Shown one piece after another: positions 29,828 through 41,037 of a stretch of 64,000 nt of DNA. The notes beneath the pieces are model-generated. The model saw only the letters and a program-made list of their open reading frames with translations, searched no databases and was not told the origin of the DNA. This stretch comes from Bacteroidota bacterium (GTDB lineage: Bacteria; Bacteroidota; Bacteroidia; Bacteroidales; Paludibacteraceae). Both the position numbers and the translations under genes were made by a program. The stretch lies in the NCBI GenBank assembly GCA_021779195.1, contig JAJYBB010000001.1:62001-126000 (forward strand), written 5' to 3'. How positions within the stretch are numbered: position 1 is the first letter of the stretch; each line of letters opens with the position of its first letter.

Positions 29828-30706
29828 CTATTCTAATTCAATATGTTCAGCCTGAATTTCTGCATGAAGAAAAATAGAAGCAGATGAGGTGAATTTTTCG
29901 ACAGACTCGGTAGTCAGATAATGTATTCCACCCATTTTAGAACAACGCTGATCCATCTCAGGATGACGACGTAAATAATCGGACAGACTTTCGGCAACAA
30001 TTTCACCTTGCGCGATCACTTGTGTTCCAGCAGGTAAAAAATGCTTTATCTTGTTCATAAGAAGCGGATAATGCGTACAACCCAACATCACTGCATCAAT
30101 AAGCGGATCAGCACGCAGAAGGTTTTCAATATTTTTTTTAATAAAATAGTCTGCTCCTTCAGAATTGTGTTCGTTATTTTCAATTAAGGGCACCCACAGG
30201 GGACAAGCTTCTGATGTTACAATTAATTGTTGATGAAGTTTCTTGATTTCGAGCGGATATGAATTGGATTGAACCGTACCTGGAGTTGCAAGTAAACCAA
30301 TATGTTGCGAGTATGAAAATTTGGCAACTGCTTCAACCGTCGGACGAATTACACCCAACACACGCCGGTTGGGGTCAATCGTTGGCAAATCACGTTGTTG
30401 AATTGTTCGGAGTGCTTTCGCAGAAGCGGTATTACAAGCCAATACCACCAGCTGACAGCCCAATTCGAATAATTTAATTACAGCCTGCAACGTGTATTTA
30501 TATACTACTTCAAAAGAACGAGTTCCATAGGGAGTACGCGCATTATCTCCCAAATATATATAATCATATTCAGGCAAACGTTCTCTGATTTTTTCTAAAA
30601 TTGTTAAGCCTCCATATCCCGAATCGAAAATACCGATGGGTGCACCTCCACGTCCTAAAAAAGCGTTTAAGTTGCCGTCTTCATTTGAATCTCTAAGAAT
30701 ATTCAT
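29828..30706 (-). CDS. murI: Glutamate racemase
   Basis: PIGIFDSGYGGLTI, VLACNTASA, MLGCTHYPLL. Confidence 0.97.
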   Translation of the reverse strand: MNILRDSNEDGNLNAFLGRGGAPIGIFDSGYGGLTILEKIRERLPEYDYIYLGDNARTPYGTRSFEVVYKYTLQAVIKLFELGCQLVVLACNTASAKALRTIQQRDLPTIDPNRRVLGVIRPTVEAVAKFSYSQHIGLLATPGTVQSNSYPLEIKKLHQQLIVTSEACPLWVPLIENNEHNSEGADYFIKKNIENLLRADPLIDAVMLGCTHYPLLMNKIKHFLPAGTQVIAQGEIVAESLSDYLRRHPEMDQRCSKMGGIHYLTTESVEKFTSSASIFLHAEIQAEHIELE

Positions 30707-30764
30707 ATAAATACTTTGAAATGAATATATTAAATAATTTGCGAATTAGAAAAACCGATGATAA

Positions 30765-31733
30765 TTAATCGAACATCTGACCCGCATTATTGCTCATTTC
30801 TACCATACGATCATATTCAGCCGGCGACAAATCCATGAAATAATAATTCTGAGGATTCATAATTTGCCCTTTAAAATGTACTTCATAATGTAAATGCGGA
30901 CCCGTGGATTTTCCTGTACTCCCAACCAAACCAATTACATCTCCACGTTTCACGGGTTGACCTATCCTGACTTTAATAGCACTCATGTGACCGTACAAAG
31001 TTACATAACCATATCCATGATTGATTTGCACACAATTTCCATAACCCTGTTGCCAACCTGCGCTCATGACAGTTCCGTCGGCAGTTGCATAAATATCCGT
31101 ACCGATGGGAGCGGTAAAGTCCATCCCTTCATGAAATCGGCGTGTATGGTAAATCGGGTCAATACGCCAACCATAACCGGATGCCATACGCGTTAAATCC
31201 TTATTTAATACGGGTTGAATTGCAGGCAAATGTTGCAACATCACTTCTTTATTTTTCGTAAGTTGAACCAGCTCGTCGTACGATTTCGACTGTATGTACA
31301 ATTCCTTTTTCAACATGTTCAGTTTTTTGGTAGTCGATACCACAATTTCAGAATTGGTCATACTCAATAATTTTTCGTAGTAATCGTTATTTGCTGATGT
31401 CCCCTTTCTTACAGAAAGTGGTATTGGATCAGCTTGAAAAATGACACGGTACAAATTATCATCACGCTGTTGTAAATCAGTAAGCACATTCTGAACTTCA
31501 TCGAACTGACGATTCAAAACTTTGTATTGTGCCTGTATATTATGCTTTTCAACGCTCAATTGTTTTTCTTTCGGCGATTGAATGGTCGATACAAAAATGA
31601 AGAAAAAAACCACGCCAAGAGACACTCCAGAAAGCGCATGAATAAATATTTGCTTCAGCCAATGAGCCAAATTGTGTTCAATCTGCTCATAACTTAATGT
31701 ATCTGGATTAAAATGAAATTTCTTCTTCGCCAT
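30765..31733 (-). CDS. M23 family metallopeptidase
   Basis: RFHEGMDFTAPIGTDIYATADGTVMSAGW...HLHYEVHFKG. Confidence 0.95.
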   Translation of the reverse strand: MAKKKFHFNPDTLSYEQIEHNLAHWLKQIFIHALSGVSLGVVFFFIFVSTIQSPKEKQLSVEKHNIQAQYKVLNRQFDEVQNVLTDLQQRDDNLYRVIFQADPIPLSVRKGTSANNDYYEKLLSMTNSEIVVSTTKKLNMLKKELYIQSKSYDELVQLTKNKEVMLQHLPAIQPVLNKDLTRMASGYGWRIDPIYHTRRFHEGMDFTAPIGTDIYATADGTVMSAGWQQGYGNCVQINHGYGYVTLYGHMSAIKVRIGQPVKRGDVIGLVGSTGKSTGPHLHYEVHFKGQIMNPQNYYFMDLSPAEYDRMVEMSNNAGQMFD

Positions 31734-31872
31734 AAAAACAGTATTCTGATCGATTGATCATTTGTAAAAATTACAAATAAATCATTAGTTAATCAATCGT
31801 TTCGAAAGGGAAATATATGTGTCGTTACAATTTTTTATAAGAACAATTGCTGCAAAAATAATGAATTTTAGC

Positions 31873-31880
31873 TACTTTTG
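31873..31880 (+). promoter_or_regulatory. -7 box of alaS promoter
   Basis: TACTTTTG, ~220 nt before alaS ATG. Confidence 0.45.
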
Positions 31881-32099
31881 CAGACTTTATTTGAGATTAT
31901 TAACCCAATAATGGATATTTACTTCCGGCGTTATTTTCTTTTGGCGATATTAGTTTTACGTAATTAGCATTCATGCCTTGTATTTGTCGTTATCTATTGT
32001 TTAAATAAAATATGTTTGAACCTATTATCACGCCGGTTAAAATCGATTCAATTATTAAAAATATTCTGTAAATAAAGCGTTGCAAATAACAAAATAAAT

Positions 32100-34712
32100 A
32101 TGACTTCACAAGAAATTCGTCAATCTTTTCTCGATTTTTTTGCTTCGAAAGGGCACAAAATAGTTCCTTCGGCACCCATGGTTATCAAAGATGATCCCAC
32201 GTTGATGTTCACCAACGCAGGAATGAACCAATTCAAAAATATTATTTTGGGCAATGACCCGATAAAATACTCCCGGATTGCCGATTCCCAAAAATGTCTT
32301 CGCGTGAGCGGAAAACACAACGACCTGGAAGAAGTCGGACATGATACGTACCACCACACCATGTTCGAAATGCTGGGTAACTGGTCGTTTGGCGATTATT
32401 TCAAAAAAGAAGCCATTGAATGGGCTTGGGAATATCTGGTGGATGTATTGAAATTAGATACCGACCGTCTCTACGTAACTGTTTTTGAAGGATATGCACC
32501 CGAAGGATTGGAACGTGATAATGAAGCAGCTACTATTTGGGAACAATTCCTGCCTAAGAACCGGATTATCAACGGAAATAAAAAAGATAATTTTTGGGAA
32601 ATGGGCGACACTGGACCTTGTGGCCCCTGCTCCGAAATACACATCGATATCCGAAACGATAAAGACCGCGCCAAAATTGATGGTTTGACATTGGTGAACG
32701 GAAGTCACCCGCAGGTAATTGAAATATGGAACAACGTGTTCATGCAATACAACCGCAAAGCCGACGGATCACTCGAAGGGCTTCCTGCCAAAGTAATTGA
32801 TACAGGGATGGGTTTCGAAAGACTTTGTATGGCAATTCAGGGCAAGCAATCGAACTACGACACGGATGTTTTCACACCTGTCATTGCTGAAATAGGTCGG
32901 GTATGTGGAGCTGAATATGGCAAAAACGAGAAAACCGACATTGCGATGCGCGTAATTGCCGATCATGTTCGCACCATTGCGTTCTCTATCACTGACGGTC
33001 AGTTGCCATCGAATGCCAAAGCCGGCTATGTGATTCGCCGCATTTTACGTCGTGCCGTGCGTTACGGTTATACTTTCCTCGGACAGCGCCACGCCTTTAT
33101 GTACAAACTTATCAATATCTTGAGTGAAAACATGGGAAAAGCTTACCCTGAATTGATTGCACAAAAAGGTCTGATTGAGAAAGTAATTAAAGAAGAAGAA
33201 GAATCGTTCTTGCGAACATTAGAAACCGGTATCCGTTTGCTCGACAAAGTGATGGAAGATTCCAAAAGGGAAAAACAAACAGAAATTACCGGAAAAGTAG
33301 CTTTTACGCTTTACGATACTTTTGGATTCCCATTAGATTTAACTGAATTAATCCTTCGAGAAAATAATTTCACAGTTAACATCGATGAGTTTACTGCTGA
33401 AATGCAAAAGCAAAAAGAACGTGCCCGCAATGCTGCTGCAACTGAAACCGGCGATTGGGTAACCGTTCGCGAAGGTGACAGCAAGTTTGTGGGTTATGAC
33501 TTTACCTCATTCGACACCGAAATTTTACGATATCGCAAGGTAAAACAAAAGAATCAGGAATTCTATCAACTGGTACTTTCAAACACTCCTTTTTATGCTG
33601 AAATGGGAGGACAAGTCGGCGATAGCGGAACATTAGTCTCGGATGATGAGAATATTGAAATTCTTGATACAAAAAAGGAAAACAATTTAGCTGTTCATAT
33701 TGTCAGGAATTTGCCAAATGATATTACTGCAACATTTACAGCTGCTATTGATACCGAAAAACGGAAAGCTACCGAATGTAATCACTCGGCTACACATCTT
33801 TTACACGAAGCCTTGCGCGAAGTTTTGGGAACTCATGTAGAACAAAAGGGCTCGTATGTAAGCCCCGATGCATTGCGTTTCGATTTTTCGCATTTTCAAA
33901 AAATGACAAAAGAAGAAATTCGGGAAGTAGAACAAATAGCCAACCGCAAAATCCGCGAGAATTATCCATTGAACGAAATGCGCGACACGCCTATTGCCGA
34001 AGCACAGGCACTTGGGGCTATGGCTTTGTTTGGCGAAAAATACGGCGAAACAGTACGTGTTATTCAGTTTGGCGACTCCATTGAACTTTGTGGTGGTACA
34101 CACGTAAAAGCCACAGGAAATATTGGCATGGTACGGATAGTGTCCGAAACATCGATTGCAGCTGGAGTTCGTCGTTTGGAAGCCATTACTGCCAAAGGCG
34201 TTGAGAAACTGCTTGATGAACAACAGGATTTTATTTCGGATGCACGCGAATTTTTCAACAACACACCGGATTTGATGTCGGCTATTCAAAAATCAATTGA
34301 AGAAAACAGTGACTTAAAAAAACGCGTGGAAGATTTCATGCACGAAAAAATTATAAATTTGCGTGACATTCTCGTTGAAGAAGCACAAGTCATTAATGGT
34401 GTAAAAGTAATTCGTGTAGATGCCGAATTGCCTGTTGATGCTGTCAAAACCCTGGCATTCCAAATACGTAATGTGGTAAATGAAAAGTTGTTTTTTGTTG
34501 CCGGTTGTGTGTTTGATGGCAAACCATCACTGACGATTTTACTCTCTGACGATTTAGTTGCCGGAGGATTAAATGCAGTGAACATTGCCCGTGATGCTGC
34601 CAAAGAAATTCAGGGCGGTGGTGGTGGACAACCATTCTTCGCCTCTGCAGGTGGTAAAGATGCTGAAGGAATTGATCGTGCAATTGAAAAAGCGTTGAAA
34701 GCGATCAACTAA
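32100..34712 (+). CDS. alaS: Alanyl-tRNA synthetase
   Basis: [26 protein letters not shown]...[15 protein letters not shown]. Confidence 0.98.
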   Translation: MTSQEIRQSFLDFFASKGHKIVPSAPMVIKDDPTLMFTNAGMNQFKNIILGNDPIKYSRIADSQKCLRVSGKHNDLEEVGHDTYHHTMFEMLGNWSFGDYFKKEAIEWAWEYLVDVLKLDTDRLYVTVFEGYAPEGLERDNEAATIWEQFLPKNRIINGNKKDNFWEMGDTGPCGPCSEIHIDIRNDKDRAKIDGLTLVNGSHPQVIEIWNNVFMQYNRKADGSLEGLPAKVIDTGMGFERLCMAIQGKQSNYDTDVFTPVIAEIGRVCGAEYGKNEKTDIAMRVIADHVRTIAFSITDGQLPSNAKAGYVIRRILRRAVRYGYTFLGQRHAFMYKLINILSENMGKAYPELIAQKGLIEKVIKEEEESFLRTLETGIRLLDKVMEDSKREKQTEITGKVAFTLYDTFGFPLDLTELILRENNFTVNIDEFTAEMQKQKERARNAAATETGDWVTVREGDSKFVGYDFTSFDTEILRYRKVKQKNQEFYQLVLSNTPFYAEMGGQVGDSGTLVSDDENIEILDTKKENNLAVHIVRNLPNDITATFTAAIDTEKRKATECNHSATHLLHEALREVLGTHVEQKGSYVSPDALRFDFSHFQKMTKEEIREVEQIANRKIRENYPLNEMRDTPIAEAQALGAMALFGEKYGETVRVIQFGDSIELCGGTHVKATGNIGMVRIVSETSIAAGVRRLEAITAKGVEKLLDEQQDFISDAREFFNNTPDLMSAIQKSIEENSDLKKRVEDFMHEKIINLRDILVEEAQVINGVKVIRVDAELPVDAVKTLAFQIRNVVNEKLFFVAGCVFDGKPSLTILLSDDLVAGGLNAVNIARDAAKEIQGGGGGQPFFASAGGKDAEGIDRAIEKALKAIN

Positions 34713-34756
34713 ATTAAAGTTGTGACTAAAAGCCGCTAATCTGTCTAATTATTATT

Positions 34757-34794
34757 GACGGAATGACTTGTGAAGTCATTCCGTCTGTTTTTTT
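34757..34794 (+). terminator. Terminator of alaS
   Basis: GACGGAATGACTT-GTG-AAGTCATTCCGTC + TGTTTTTTT. Confidence 0.9.
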
Positions 34795-34881
34795 CAACAA
34801 AATTCATTTATATACATTTGAAAAACAGATTTTTAAATAAATCATAAACAAGTTTCTCAGATATGATGCTATACAAACAAG

Positions 34882-35574
34882 ATGAAAATTAAATTTCTAA
34901 AGATAATCAGTCTAATTTTATTCACTCAGTCCTGCACCGTTATAACCAACTTACACAAAGAAACCACTGACCGAATAAAAGAACAAAATAAAATATGGGG
35001 AGTTGATATTTCACATTATCAGGAAATATTTGATTGGGATAAACTACAAAAACAAAAACCTGGCTTTATTTTCGTTAAAGCCACCGAAGGCAGTACTATT
35101 CAAGATCCAAAATACACAGAATATTATAAAATGGTTCGAAAACTGAAAATTCCGGTAGGTTCCTATCATTTTTTCACCTACAAAAGCTCGGGAAAAGAAC
35201 AGGCAAAAAACTTTTTAGCCATTGTAAGATATCAACATGGCGATTTACCAATGGTGCTTGATGCTGAATTTGCAAAAGTAATGCCTAACAGAAAACAAAT
35301 AAAAAAAGATTTATTCGAATTTATGACGGCTGTTTACGGCAGAACAGGTCGTTCACCGATCATTTATTGCGATTATAAATATTACCTGCTTTACCTGAAA
35401 GACAATCTACCCATGCAATGCAGATTATGGATTGTGGATTATAATCATAATCCCAATTGCGACTGGACATTCTGGCAAACTACTGAAAAATTCAGGGTTG
35501 CAGGAATTAAAGGTTATGTAGATTTCAATATGTTTTATGGAACAAAAAAAGATTTGAAGAATCTGTTATTTTAA
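34882..35574 (+). CDS. GH25 family lysozyme, putative lipoprotein
   Basis: WGVDISHYQEIFDWDKL...VKATEGSTIQDPKY; lipobox-like LFTQSC. Confidence 0.9.
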   Translation: MKIKFLKIISLILFTQSCTVITNLHKETTDRIKEQNKIWGVDISHYQEIFDWDKLQKQKPGFIFVKATEGSTIQDPKYTEYYKMVRKLKIPVGSYHFFTYKSSGKEQAKNFLAIVRYQHGDLPMVLDAEFAKVMPNRKQIKKDLFEFMTAVYGRTGRSPIIYCDYKYYLLYLKDNLPMQCRLWIVDYNHNPNCDWTFWQTTEKFRVAGIKGYVDFNMFYGTKKDLKNLLF

Positions 35575-35981
35575 TTTGAAACTAGATTTCAAACAATTTC
35601 TTTCCCCCAAATCATTCCTTCCAATGAAATCCCACAAATAATACCCGTGATTCAGGCAAAAAAAATCACGAAAGTGAGGGTTGAAAAAAATCTTCACTTC
35701 GACTGGACTTAAAGAACAACTATATAAATCATAAAAACGTTGAAATACAATGAGATATACTGATAAAATTAAAAAATACTTTCCCGTTTACTAATTAAAT
35801 TTTTATTTAAAACAATTTGAAGATAAGATTATCAAGCCTAATAAACATTAAAATGTCAGCAATTTACATTGTTTAGGGTTGCGATTTACATCACTATAAC
35901 TTAACTTTGTGTCAAATCTTCGATTTATTGTTATCTATTTAGCATTACTTTAGAAAAAATCAATCTCACATTCACGAGAAT

Positions 35982-36746
35982 ATGTATAAAAACTTAGTGA
36001 TTATCTTGTTTCTGATTTTTATTATTCATCTTCCAACTCAAGCCCGAATACATCATCGAACGCGCTATATTGCACGTAATCATGCCCACAGGCATGCACG
36101 AAGCAGGCATAAACACCATCATGCCAGCACCTTTGTTCCAATTAAAGTAGACATTAATGGAAAAGTATGGGGCATTGATGTCTCACATCATCAAAGTGAT
36201 ATAGACTGGGAAAAATTGAATGAACAGAAACCTCAATTTGTTTTCTTAAAAGCAAGTGAAGGAGTTACAAATCAAGACAATAAATACGAATGGAATTACA
36301 AAGAAGCCCATGATAAAAACATTCCAGTTGGTTCCTATCATTTTTTTACATATAAAAATAGCGGCAAAGATCAGGCAAAGAATTTTTTATCAACCATAAA
36401 ATATAATAATGGTGATTTACCACCTGTTCTTGATCTTGAATTTTCAAGAAAAATGCCTCCTGCAAACCAAGTACGCAATGAATTGCTGGATTTTATTCAA
36501 ACAATATATGAGAAACTTGCATGTTATCCAATTGTGTACTGCAACAATAGATATTTCAACAAATACCTTCAAGATTACCTTCCCGAAAAATGTAAACTTT
36601 GGATCGTGGATTATAAAGCACAGCCAGATGGTAACTGGACATTTTGGCAAACATCGAATAAGCATAAATTACCCGGAATTAAAGGGTATGTAGATCTAAA
36701 TATTTTTAATGGATCAATATCAAATCTCAGAGGGATGCTCAATTAA
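35982..36746 (+). CDS. GH25 family lysozyme with His-rich N-terminal segment
   Basis: WGIDVSHHQSDIDWEKL...LKASEGVTNQDNKY; HHRTRYIARNHAHRHARSRHKHHHAS. Confidence 0.9.
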   Translation: MYKNLVIILFLIFIIHLPTQARIHHRTRYIARNHAHRHARSRHKHHHASTFVPIKVDINGKVWGIDVSHHQSDIDWEKLNEQKPQFVFLKASEGVTNQDNKYEWNYKEAHDKNIPVGSYHFFTYKNSGKDQAKNFLSTIKYNNGDLPPVLDLEFSRKMPPANQVRNELLDFIQTIYEKLACYPIVYCNNRYFNKYLQDYLPEKCKLWIVDYKAQPDGNWTFWQTSNKHKLPGIKGYVDLNIFNGSISNLRGMLN

Positions 36747-37017
36747 TTTACTGAACTGAAATAATGCTTTCGACTTTTGAAAAATATCGTAGATTTTTTT
36801 CAAAAAAAATACCTATAAATTTGATTATCAGCATTAAAAATATGAAAATCGCTTTAAAAATCAAATCGGAATTAAAAACGAGATAAATCCATAATCATAA
36901 GTAAACTAAATTTCAATTTAATTGTTACATATTAAATTATCATGCGCATGTGCATCAAAATAAAAAAATAATCGGTTTACATGCAAATCGCTTATTAATA
37001 ATTAAATTTATACTACA

Positions 37018-37458
37018 ATGAAAAAAGTATTCGTTTCTATGTTAGCAATTTGCTTTTTAGCAGCAATGACAGTTAATGCTCAAACTCCACAGATTTCTAA
37101 AAAAGGAGAAGTTAAAACTGAAGTAAAGAAGAAAGTTATTGAAAAAAAAGAAGCTGTAAAACATGATGCAAAGTTAAAAAAAGAAGATGCAGAAAATGAA
37201 ATGAAAGGCATGAAAGAAAAAGGCATGAACATGAAAGAAAAAGGTATGAACATGAAAGAAAAAGGCATGAACATGAAAGAAAAAGGTATGAACATGAAAG
37301 AAAAGGGCATGAACATGAAAGAAAAAGGCATGAAAGAAAAAGAAAGTATGGTGAAAGAAAAGAAAACAATCGAGAAAGGCATGAAAACTGAAAAAGGGAA
37401 AATGCAAAAAAGCATGAAGGAAGAAAAAGAAAATGTGAAAACTGAATTGAAAAAATAA
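37018..37458 (+). CDS. Secreted Lys/Met/Glu-rich tandem-repeat protein
   Basis: Signal peptide MKKVFVSMLAICFLAAMTVNAQ; MNMKEKG heptad repeated. Confidence 0.7.
   Translation: MKKVFVSMLAICFLAAMTVNAQTPQISKKGEVKTEVKKKVIEKKEAVKHDAKLKKEDAENEMKGMKEKGMNMKEKGMNMKEKGMNMKEKGMNMKEKGMNMKEKGMKEKESMVKEKKTIEKGMKTEKGKMQKSMKEEKENVKTELKK
37224..37330. repeat. 21-bp in-frame tandem repeat (~5 units)
   Basis: Units of ATGAACATGAAAGAAAAAGG[C/T]. Confidence 0.9.
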
Positions 37459-37589
37459 GAAGTTGAAGTAGAAAGTAGGTAGATATAGAACACGATGAAC
37501 TGTTTCAGTAAATATTTTTTCAAATTTCGGTCAAATAATTCATCCGATATTTTTAATTGACGACAAAAAACCTGAAATTAATAGGTCTT

Positions 37590-37625
37590 AAACGATTAGA
37601 AGATTTACTTCTAATCGTTTTTTTT
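37590..37625 (+). terminator. Terminator downstream of repeat protein
   Basis: AAACGATTAGAAG-ATTTA-CTTCTAATCGTTTTTTTT. Confidence 0.85.
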
Positions 37626-37669
37626 CACGATGCTTCAAAGATATCAAATATTATGCTTTCAGACATCGC

Positions 37670-37707
37670 AAAAAAAAATCCTACAAAACGATAATTTTGT
37701 AGGATTT
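37670..37707 (-). terminator. Terminator of tRNA-Val
   Basis: Minus AAATCCTACAAAA..TTTTGTAGGATTTTTTTTT. Confidence 0.8.
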
Positions 37708-37742
37708 GTCTTGCCGATGTAGTTTATCGGCTTGATCTATTG

Positions 37743-37817
37743 TGGGCGTTGAGGGATTCGAACCCCCGACCCTCTGCTTGTAAGGCAGATGCTCTGAACC
37801 AGCTGAGCTAAACGCCC
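37743..37817 (-). tRNA. tRNA-Val (anticodon TAC)
   Basis: GGGCGTTTAGCTCAGCTGGTTCAGAGCATCTGCCTTACAAGCAGAGGGTCGGGGGTTCGAATCCCTCAACGCCCA; no encoded CCA. Confidence 0.96.
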
Positions 37818-37971
37818 GAAATGTGAATTTTGTTTATTGTGCCTTTCTTTAAAAGCGTTGCAAAGATACTGCTTTTTTTATATTCTGCAAATTTTATATC
37901 GTGTTTTTTTTGAAAAAATAAATATTCACTTTTTTAAAATATGCTGATTTTAGGCATCCGATAAAAAAACG

Positions 37972-37979
37972 TACCTTTG
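37972..37979 (+). promoter_or_regulatory. -7 box of der promoter
   Basis: TACCTTTG. Confidence 0.5.
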
Positions 37980-38077
37980 CAAACAAAATATTTGCACCCA
38001 ATGTTCTTGGTTTGAGAAAATCAGAACATTTATAACAAAGGAATGTGAATATCTAACATATTAGATATAAATAAATT

Positions 38078-39391
38078 ATGGGAAATATTGTTGCAATCGT
38101 TGGTCGTCCAAATGTGGGTAAATCAACTCTTTTTAATAGACTCACTCAAAGCAGAAGAGCCATTGTAGATGATGAAGCCGGAACTACACGCGACCGTCAA
38201 TATGGTAGAAGCGAGTGGAATGGGCGTGAATTTTCAGTAATTGATACCGGTGGTTGGGTTGTTAATTCAACCGACATTTTTGAAGGAGAAATTAAACGCC
38301 ACGTGATGCTCGCAATAGAAGAAGCTGATGTAATCATTTTCATGTTAGACGTACAAAGCGGAATCACCGATTATGATTTAGAAGTTGCACAAATTCTACG
38401 GGGAAATAAAAAACCGTTGATTGTCGTATCAAATAAAGTTGACACTTACGACCTTCAATATCAGGCAGCAGAATTTTACAAACTCGGATTAGGAGAACCT
38501 TTTTTGATATCGGCTGTCAATGGTTTAGGAACGGGCGAACTTTTAGATAAACTTCTGTCCTATTTTAAACCCGAAACCGCTAATGAAACCGATGAAAATC
38601 TTCCTCGTTTTGCAGTTGTAGGTCGTCCTAATGCGGGTAAATCTTCAATGATTAATGCATTCATCGGCGAAGAGCGAACAATCGTAACCGATATAGCTGG
38701 AACAACCAGAGATTCAATTTATACACGCTTTAATAAATTCGGTTACAATTTTTATTTAGTTGATACAGCCGGAATTCGAAAAAAAGCGAAAGTTTATGAG
38801 GATTTGGAATATTATTCTGTAGTTCGTGCTATTCGTGCTATTGAAAATGCTGACGTTTGCATTTTAATGTTAGATGCAACACGTGGACTCGAAAGTCAGG
38901 ATTTGAATATCTTTTCATTAATTCAGAAAAACAAAAAAGGATTAGTTATTTGTGTCAATAAATGGGATTTAATTGCCGACAAAGAATCCAATGATATAAA
39001 AAAAATTGAAGCTTCCATCCGTGAAAGATTTTCACCATTTGTAGACTTTCCTATTATTTTCACTTCGGTACTCACCAAACAAAGAATCTTCAAAGTTTTG
39101 GAAACTGCAGTTCAGGTTTACGAAAACAAGCAAAGAAAAATTTCCACTGCAAAACTGAACGAATACCTTTTGCCCGCTATTGAAAATTATCCGCCACCTG
39201 CAATAAAAGGGAAATACATTAAAATAAAGTACGTTACACAGCTACCGGATACTCTGGTACCTACTTTTCTGTTTTTTGCTAATTTACCTCAGTACGTAAA
39301 AGAACCATACAAACGTTTCTTAGAAAACAAGATCCGTTCACAATATGAATTTACGGGCACACCAATTCAAATTTTTATCCGCCAAAAATAA
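38078..39391 (+). CDS. der: Ribosome biogenesis GTPase Der
   Basis: Two GTPase domains: [14 protein letters not shown] and [14 protein letters not shown]. Confidence 0.97.
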   Translation: MGNIVAIVGRPNVGKSTLFNRLTQSRRAIVDDEAGTTRDRQYGRSEWNGREFSVIDTGGWVVNSTDIFEGEIKRHVMLAIEEADVIIFMLDVQSGITDYDLEVAQILRGNKKPLIVVSNKVDTYDLQYQAAEFYKLGLGEPFLISAVNGLGTGELLDKLLSYFKPETANETDENLPRFAVVGRPNAGKSSMINAFIGEERTIVTDIAGTTRDSIYTRFNKFGYNFYLVDTAGIRKKAKVYEDLEYYSVVRAIRAIENADVCILMLDATRGLESQDLNIFSLIQKNKKGLVICVNKWDLIADKESNDIKKIEASIRERFSPFVDFPIIFTSVLTKQRIFKVLETAVQVYENKQRKISTAKLNEYLLPAIENYPPPAIKGKYIKIKYVTQLPDTLVPTFLFFANLPQYVKEPYKRFLENKIRSQYEFTGTPIQIFIRQK

Positions 39392-39444
39392 TTTAGTTCA
39401 TAAGACAGTTGAAAGATTTTTCATTCATTTGAGAACGCACAAAT

Positions 39445-39482
39445 AAAAAAGCAGTAAAAATTAATTTCTTTACTGCTTTTTT
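39445..39482. terminator. Bidirectional terminator between der and DUF4270 gene
   Basis: AAAAAAGCAGTAAA...TTTACTGCTTTTTT. Confidence 0.8.
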
Positions 39483-39502
39483 ATTGATTAATATTTTGGA
39501 TA

Positions 39503-40894
39503 TTAAAATCCGCTGTAAACCATACTCAAACGCATAGGTGAGGTAGAATTTTGTCCACTTTTAATAGTTACTGCGCTCATTAATGGTTGTTGCTTTATAC
39601 TTGTTAAAGTACTGGTTCCCGTACTGCTATTGGTTGTATATTTAACACTTACTGGTACCAACCTGAAAAGCAAATGATCATCAGGTTCTGTTTTATTATA
39701 ACTGGCTTTCTTCAACTCGTTAGCAATCAATTTAGCAATATTAAATGAATAATAATATTCATAAAGCCCGGTGGTAGAGTTCAATGATTTTGTGTACGAA
39801 GCTAAAATTGAGCATGTATCGGATGGCAATTGATTAGTTTTAAAGAAATCGGTCAATGCTGACTCTTTTATCAACAGCATATACTGAACCATTGGCAAAT
39901 GCAAAGCCGAGCTGTCAAGTTCAGTGGCTTCGACCTTTATTATTGCACTATTCAAAATTAATTTTTTATTGCCGATAGCAGTAAGCATACGCGATTTAAT
40001 CCTTCTTAAAGGGACAATTAGGCGTGTTTGAATATTTGCCGGAGACGAAATATAATTTACATTTGGCTTTGCATTTAATTGCTGTCTGATCGCAGTAGTA
40101 TCGGGATGTAAAAATCGATTAACCTGTCGTACTTCAGAATTTGCAGGAAAAGTAATCACACTGTTCACCACCGTATCTTTTCCCAACTTATTATAAGTGT
40201 AGTGAAAATAATAATCCAAATCTATCTGACTTATATTCAGCAGTGTTGCTGTTCCAAAATCAGCAGATATATACATTCCTTTGAAAAAGTTATTTGTAAA
40301 ATCACTTTCACCAGTATAATAAGATTTTGTAGTATCAGGGAAAAAGCGGGTTACAAAACTTTTCGACAATTTAAAAATAATGGAAGTTGAATCAGTTCGG
40401 GATTTCAAAGCATCCTTTGCTGAAAAAATCATATTTGACAATAAAATTGATTTATCGGTATAATCTGATGGATCTATATTTGAAGGATAGGATTTTGTAT
40501 ATTGAAATGTGCTTTTATTCATCTCATAAATATTCACATTCATAGGAGAATAACTATCACCAAACCAAGTCCTATAGTACAATACCACCTTAGCTGAATC
40601 AGGCTGAGAGCGTGGAGGAAATTTAAACCCAATAGGACAGTTGACTTGAGCCAGAATATCAGCTTCGGTAGTCCCGTACTTAGCATCATTAAAAGATCCA
40701 AGAAGAAATGAATCCTGTCGTTGAGTCATATTTTCTACAAACACATTTTCGGTGGTCAGCGCAAAAGTATCAGTGGCAATATTAATTGCATCAGAAGTGG
40801 GTTGAATCGAAACGCCCATGTCTTTCAATGAGTCTGTACAAGAAAAAACGAGAAATGAAAAACAAATGAGGATGAAGAATGTATATGATTTCAT
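39503..40894 (-). CDS. DUF4270 family lipoprotein
   Basis: Lipobox LVFSC; TDSLKDMGVSIQPTSDAINIATDTFALTTENVFVENM...LLGSFNDAKYGTTEADILAQV. Confidence 0.85.
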   Translation of the reverse strand: MKSYTFFILICFSFLVFSCTDSLKDMGVSIQPTSDAINIATDTFALTTENVFVENMTQRQDSFLLGSFNDAKYGTTEADILAQVNCPIGFKFPPRSQPDSAKVVLYYRTWFGDSYSPMNVNIYEMNKSTFQYTKSYPSNIDPSDYTDKSILLSNMIFSAKDALKSRTDSTSIIFKLSKSFVTRFFPDTTKSYYTGESDFTNNFFKGMYISADFGTATLLNISQIDLDYYFHYTYNKLGKDTVVNSVITFPANSEVRQVNRFLHPDTTAIRQQLNAKPNVNYISSPANIQTRLIVPLRRIKSRMLTAIGNKKLILNSAIIKVEATELDSSALHLPMVQYMLLIKESALTDFFKTNQLPSDTCSILASYTKSLNSTTGLYEYYYSFNIAKLIANELKKASYNKTEPDDHLLFRLVPVSVKYTTNSSTGTSTLTSIKQQPLMSAVTIKSGQNSTSPMRLSMVYSGF

Positions 40895-41037
40895 TTGACA
40901 AATATTGATTTTAAAAAATCAAAAAGAAGTGTAAGAAAATAATAATAAAACTCTGCAATTTAACTCAAAAAAAATCACTTGAATTATTGCCGTTACATTA
41001 AACGGCATAAATTAGAAAAATTATATTAGTTACTGAA

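Noticed and set aside
37224-37330. Repeat array as a CRISPR
   Set aside because: 21-bp units are contiguous, in-frame and lack spacers; they encode MNMKEKG
37080-37523. 147-aa antisense ORF over the repeat protein
   Set aside because: Low-complexity Phe/Ser-rich translation produced by the complementary Lys-rich repeat
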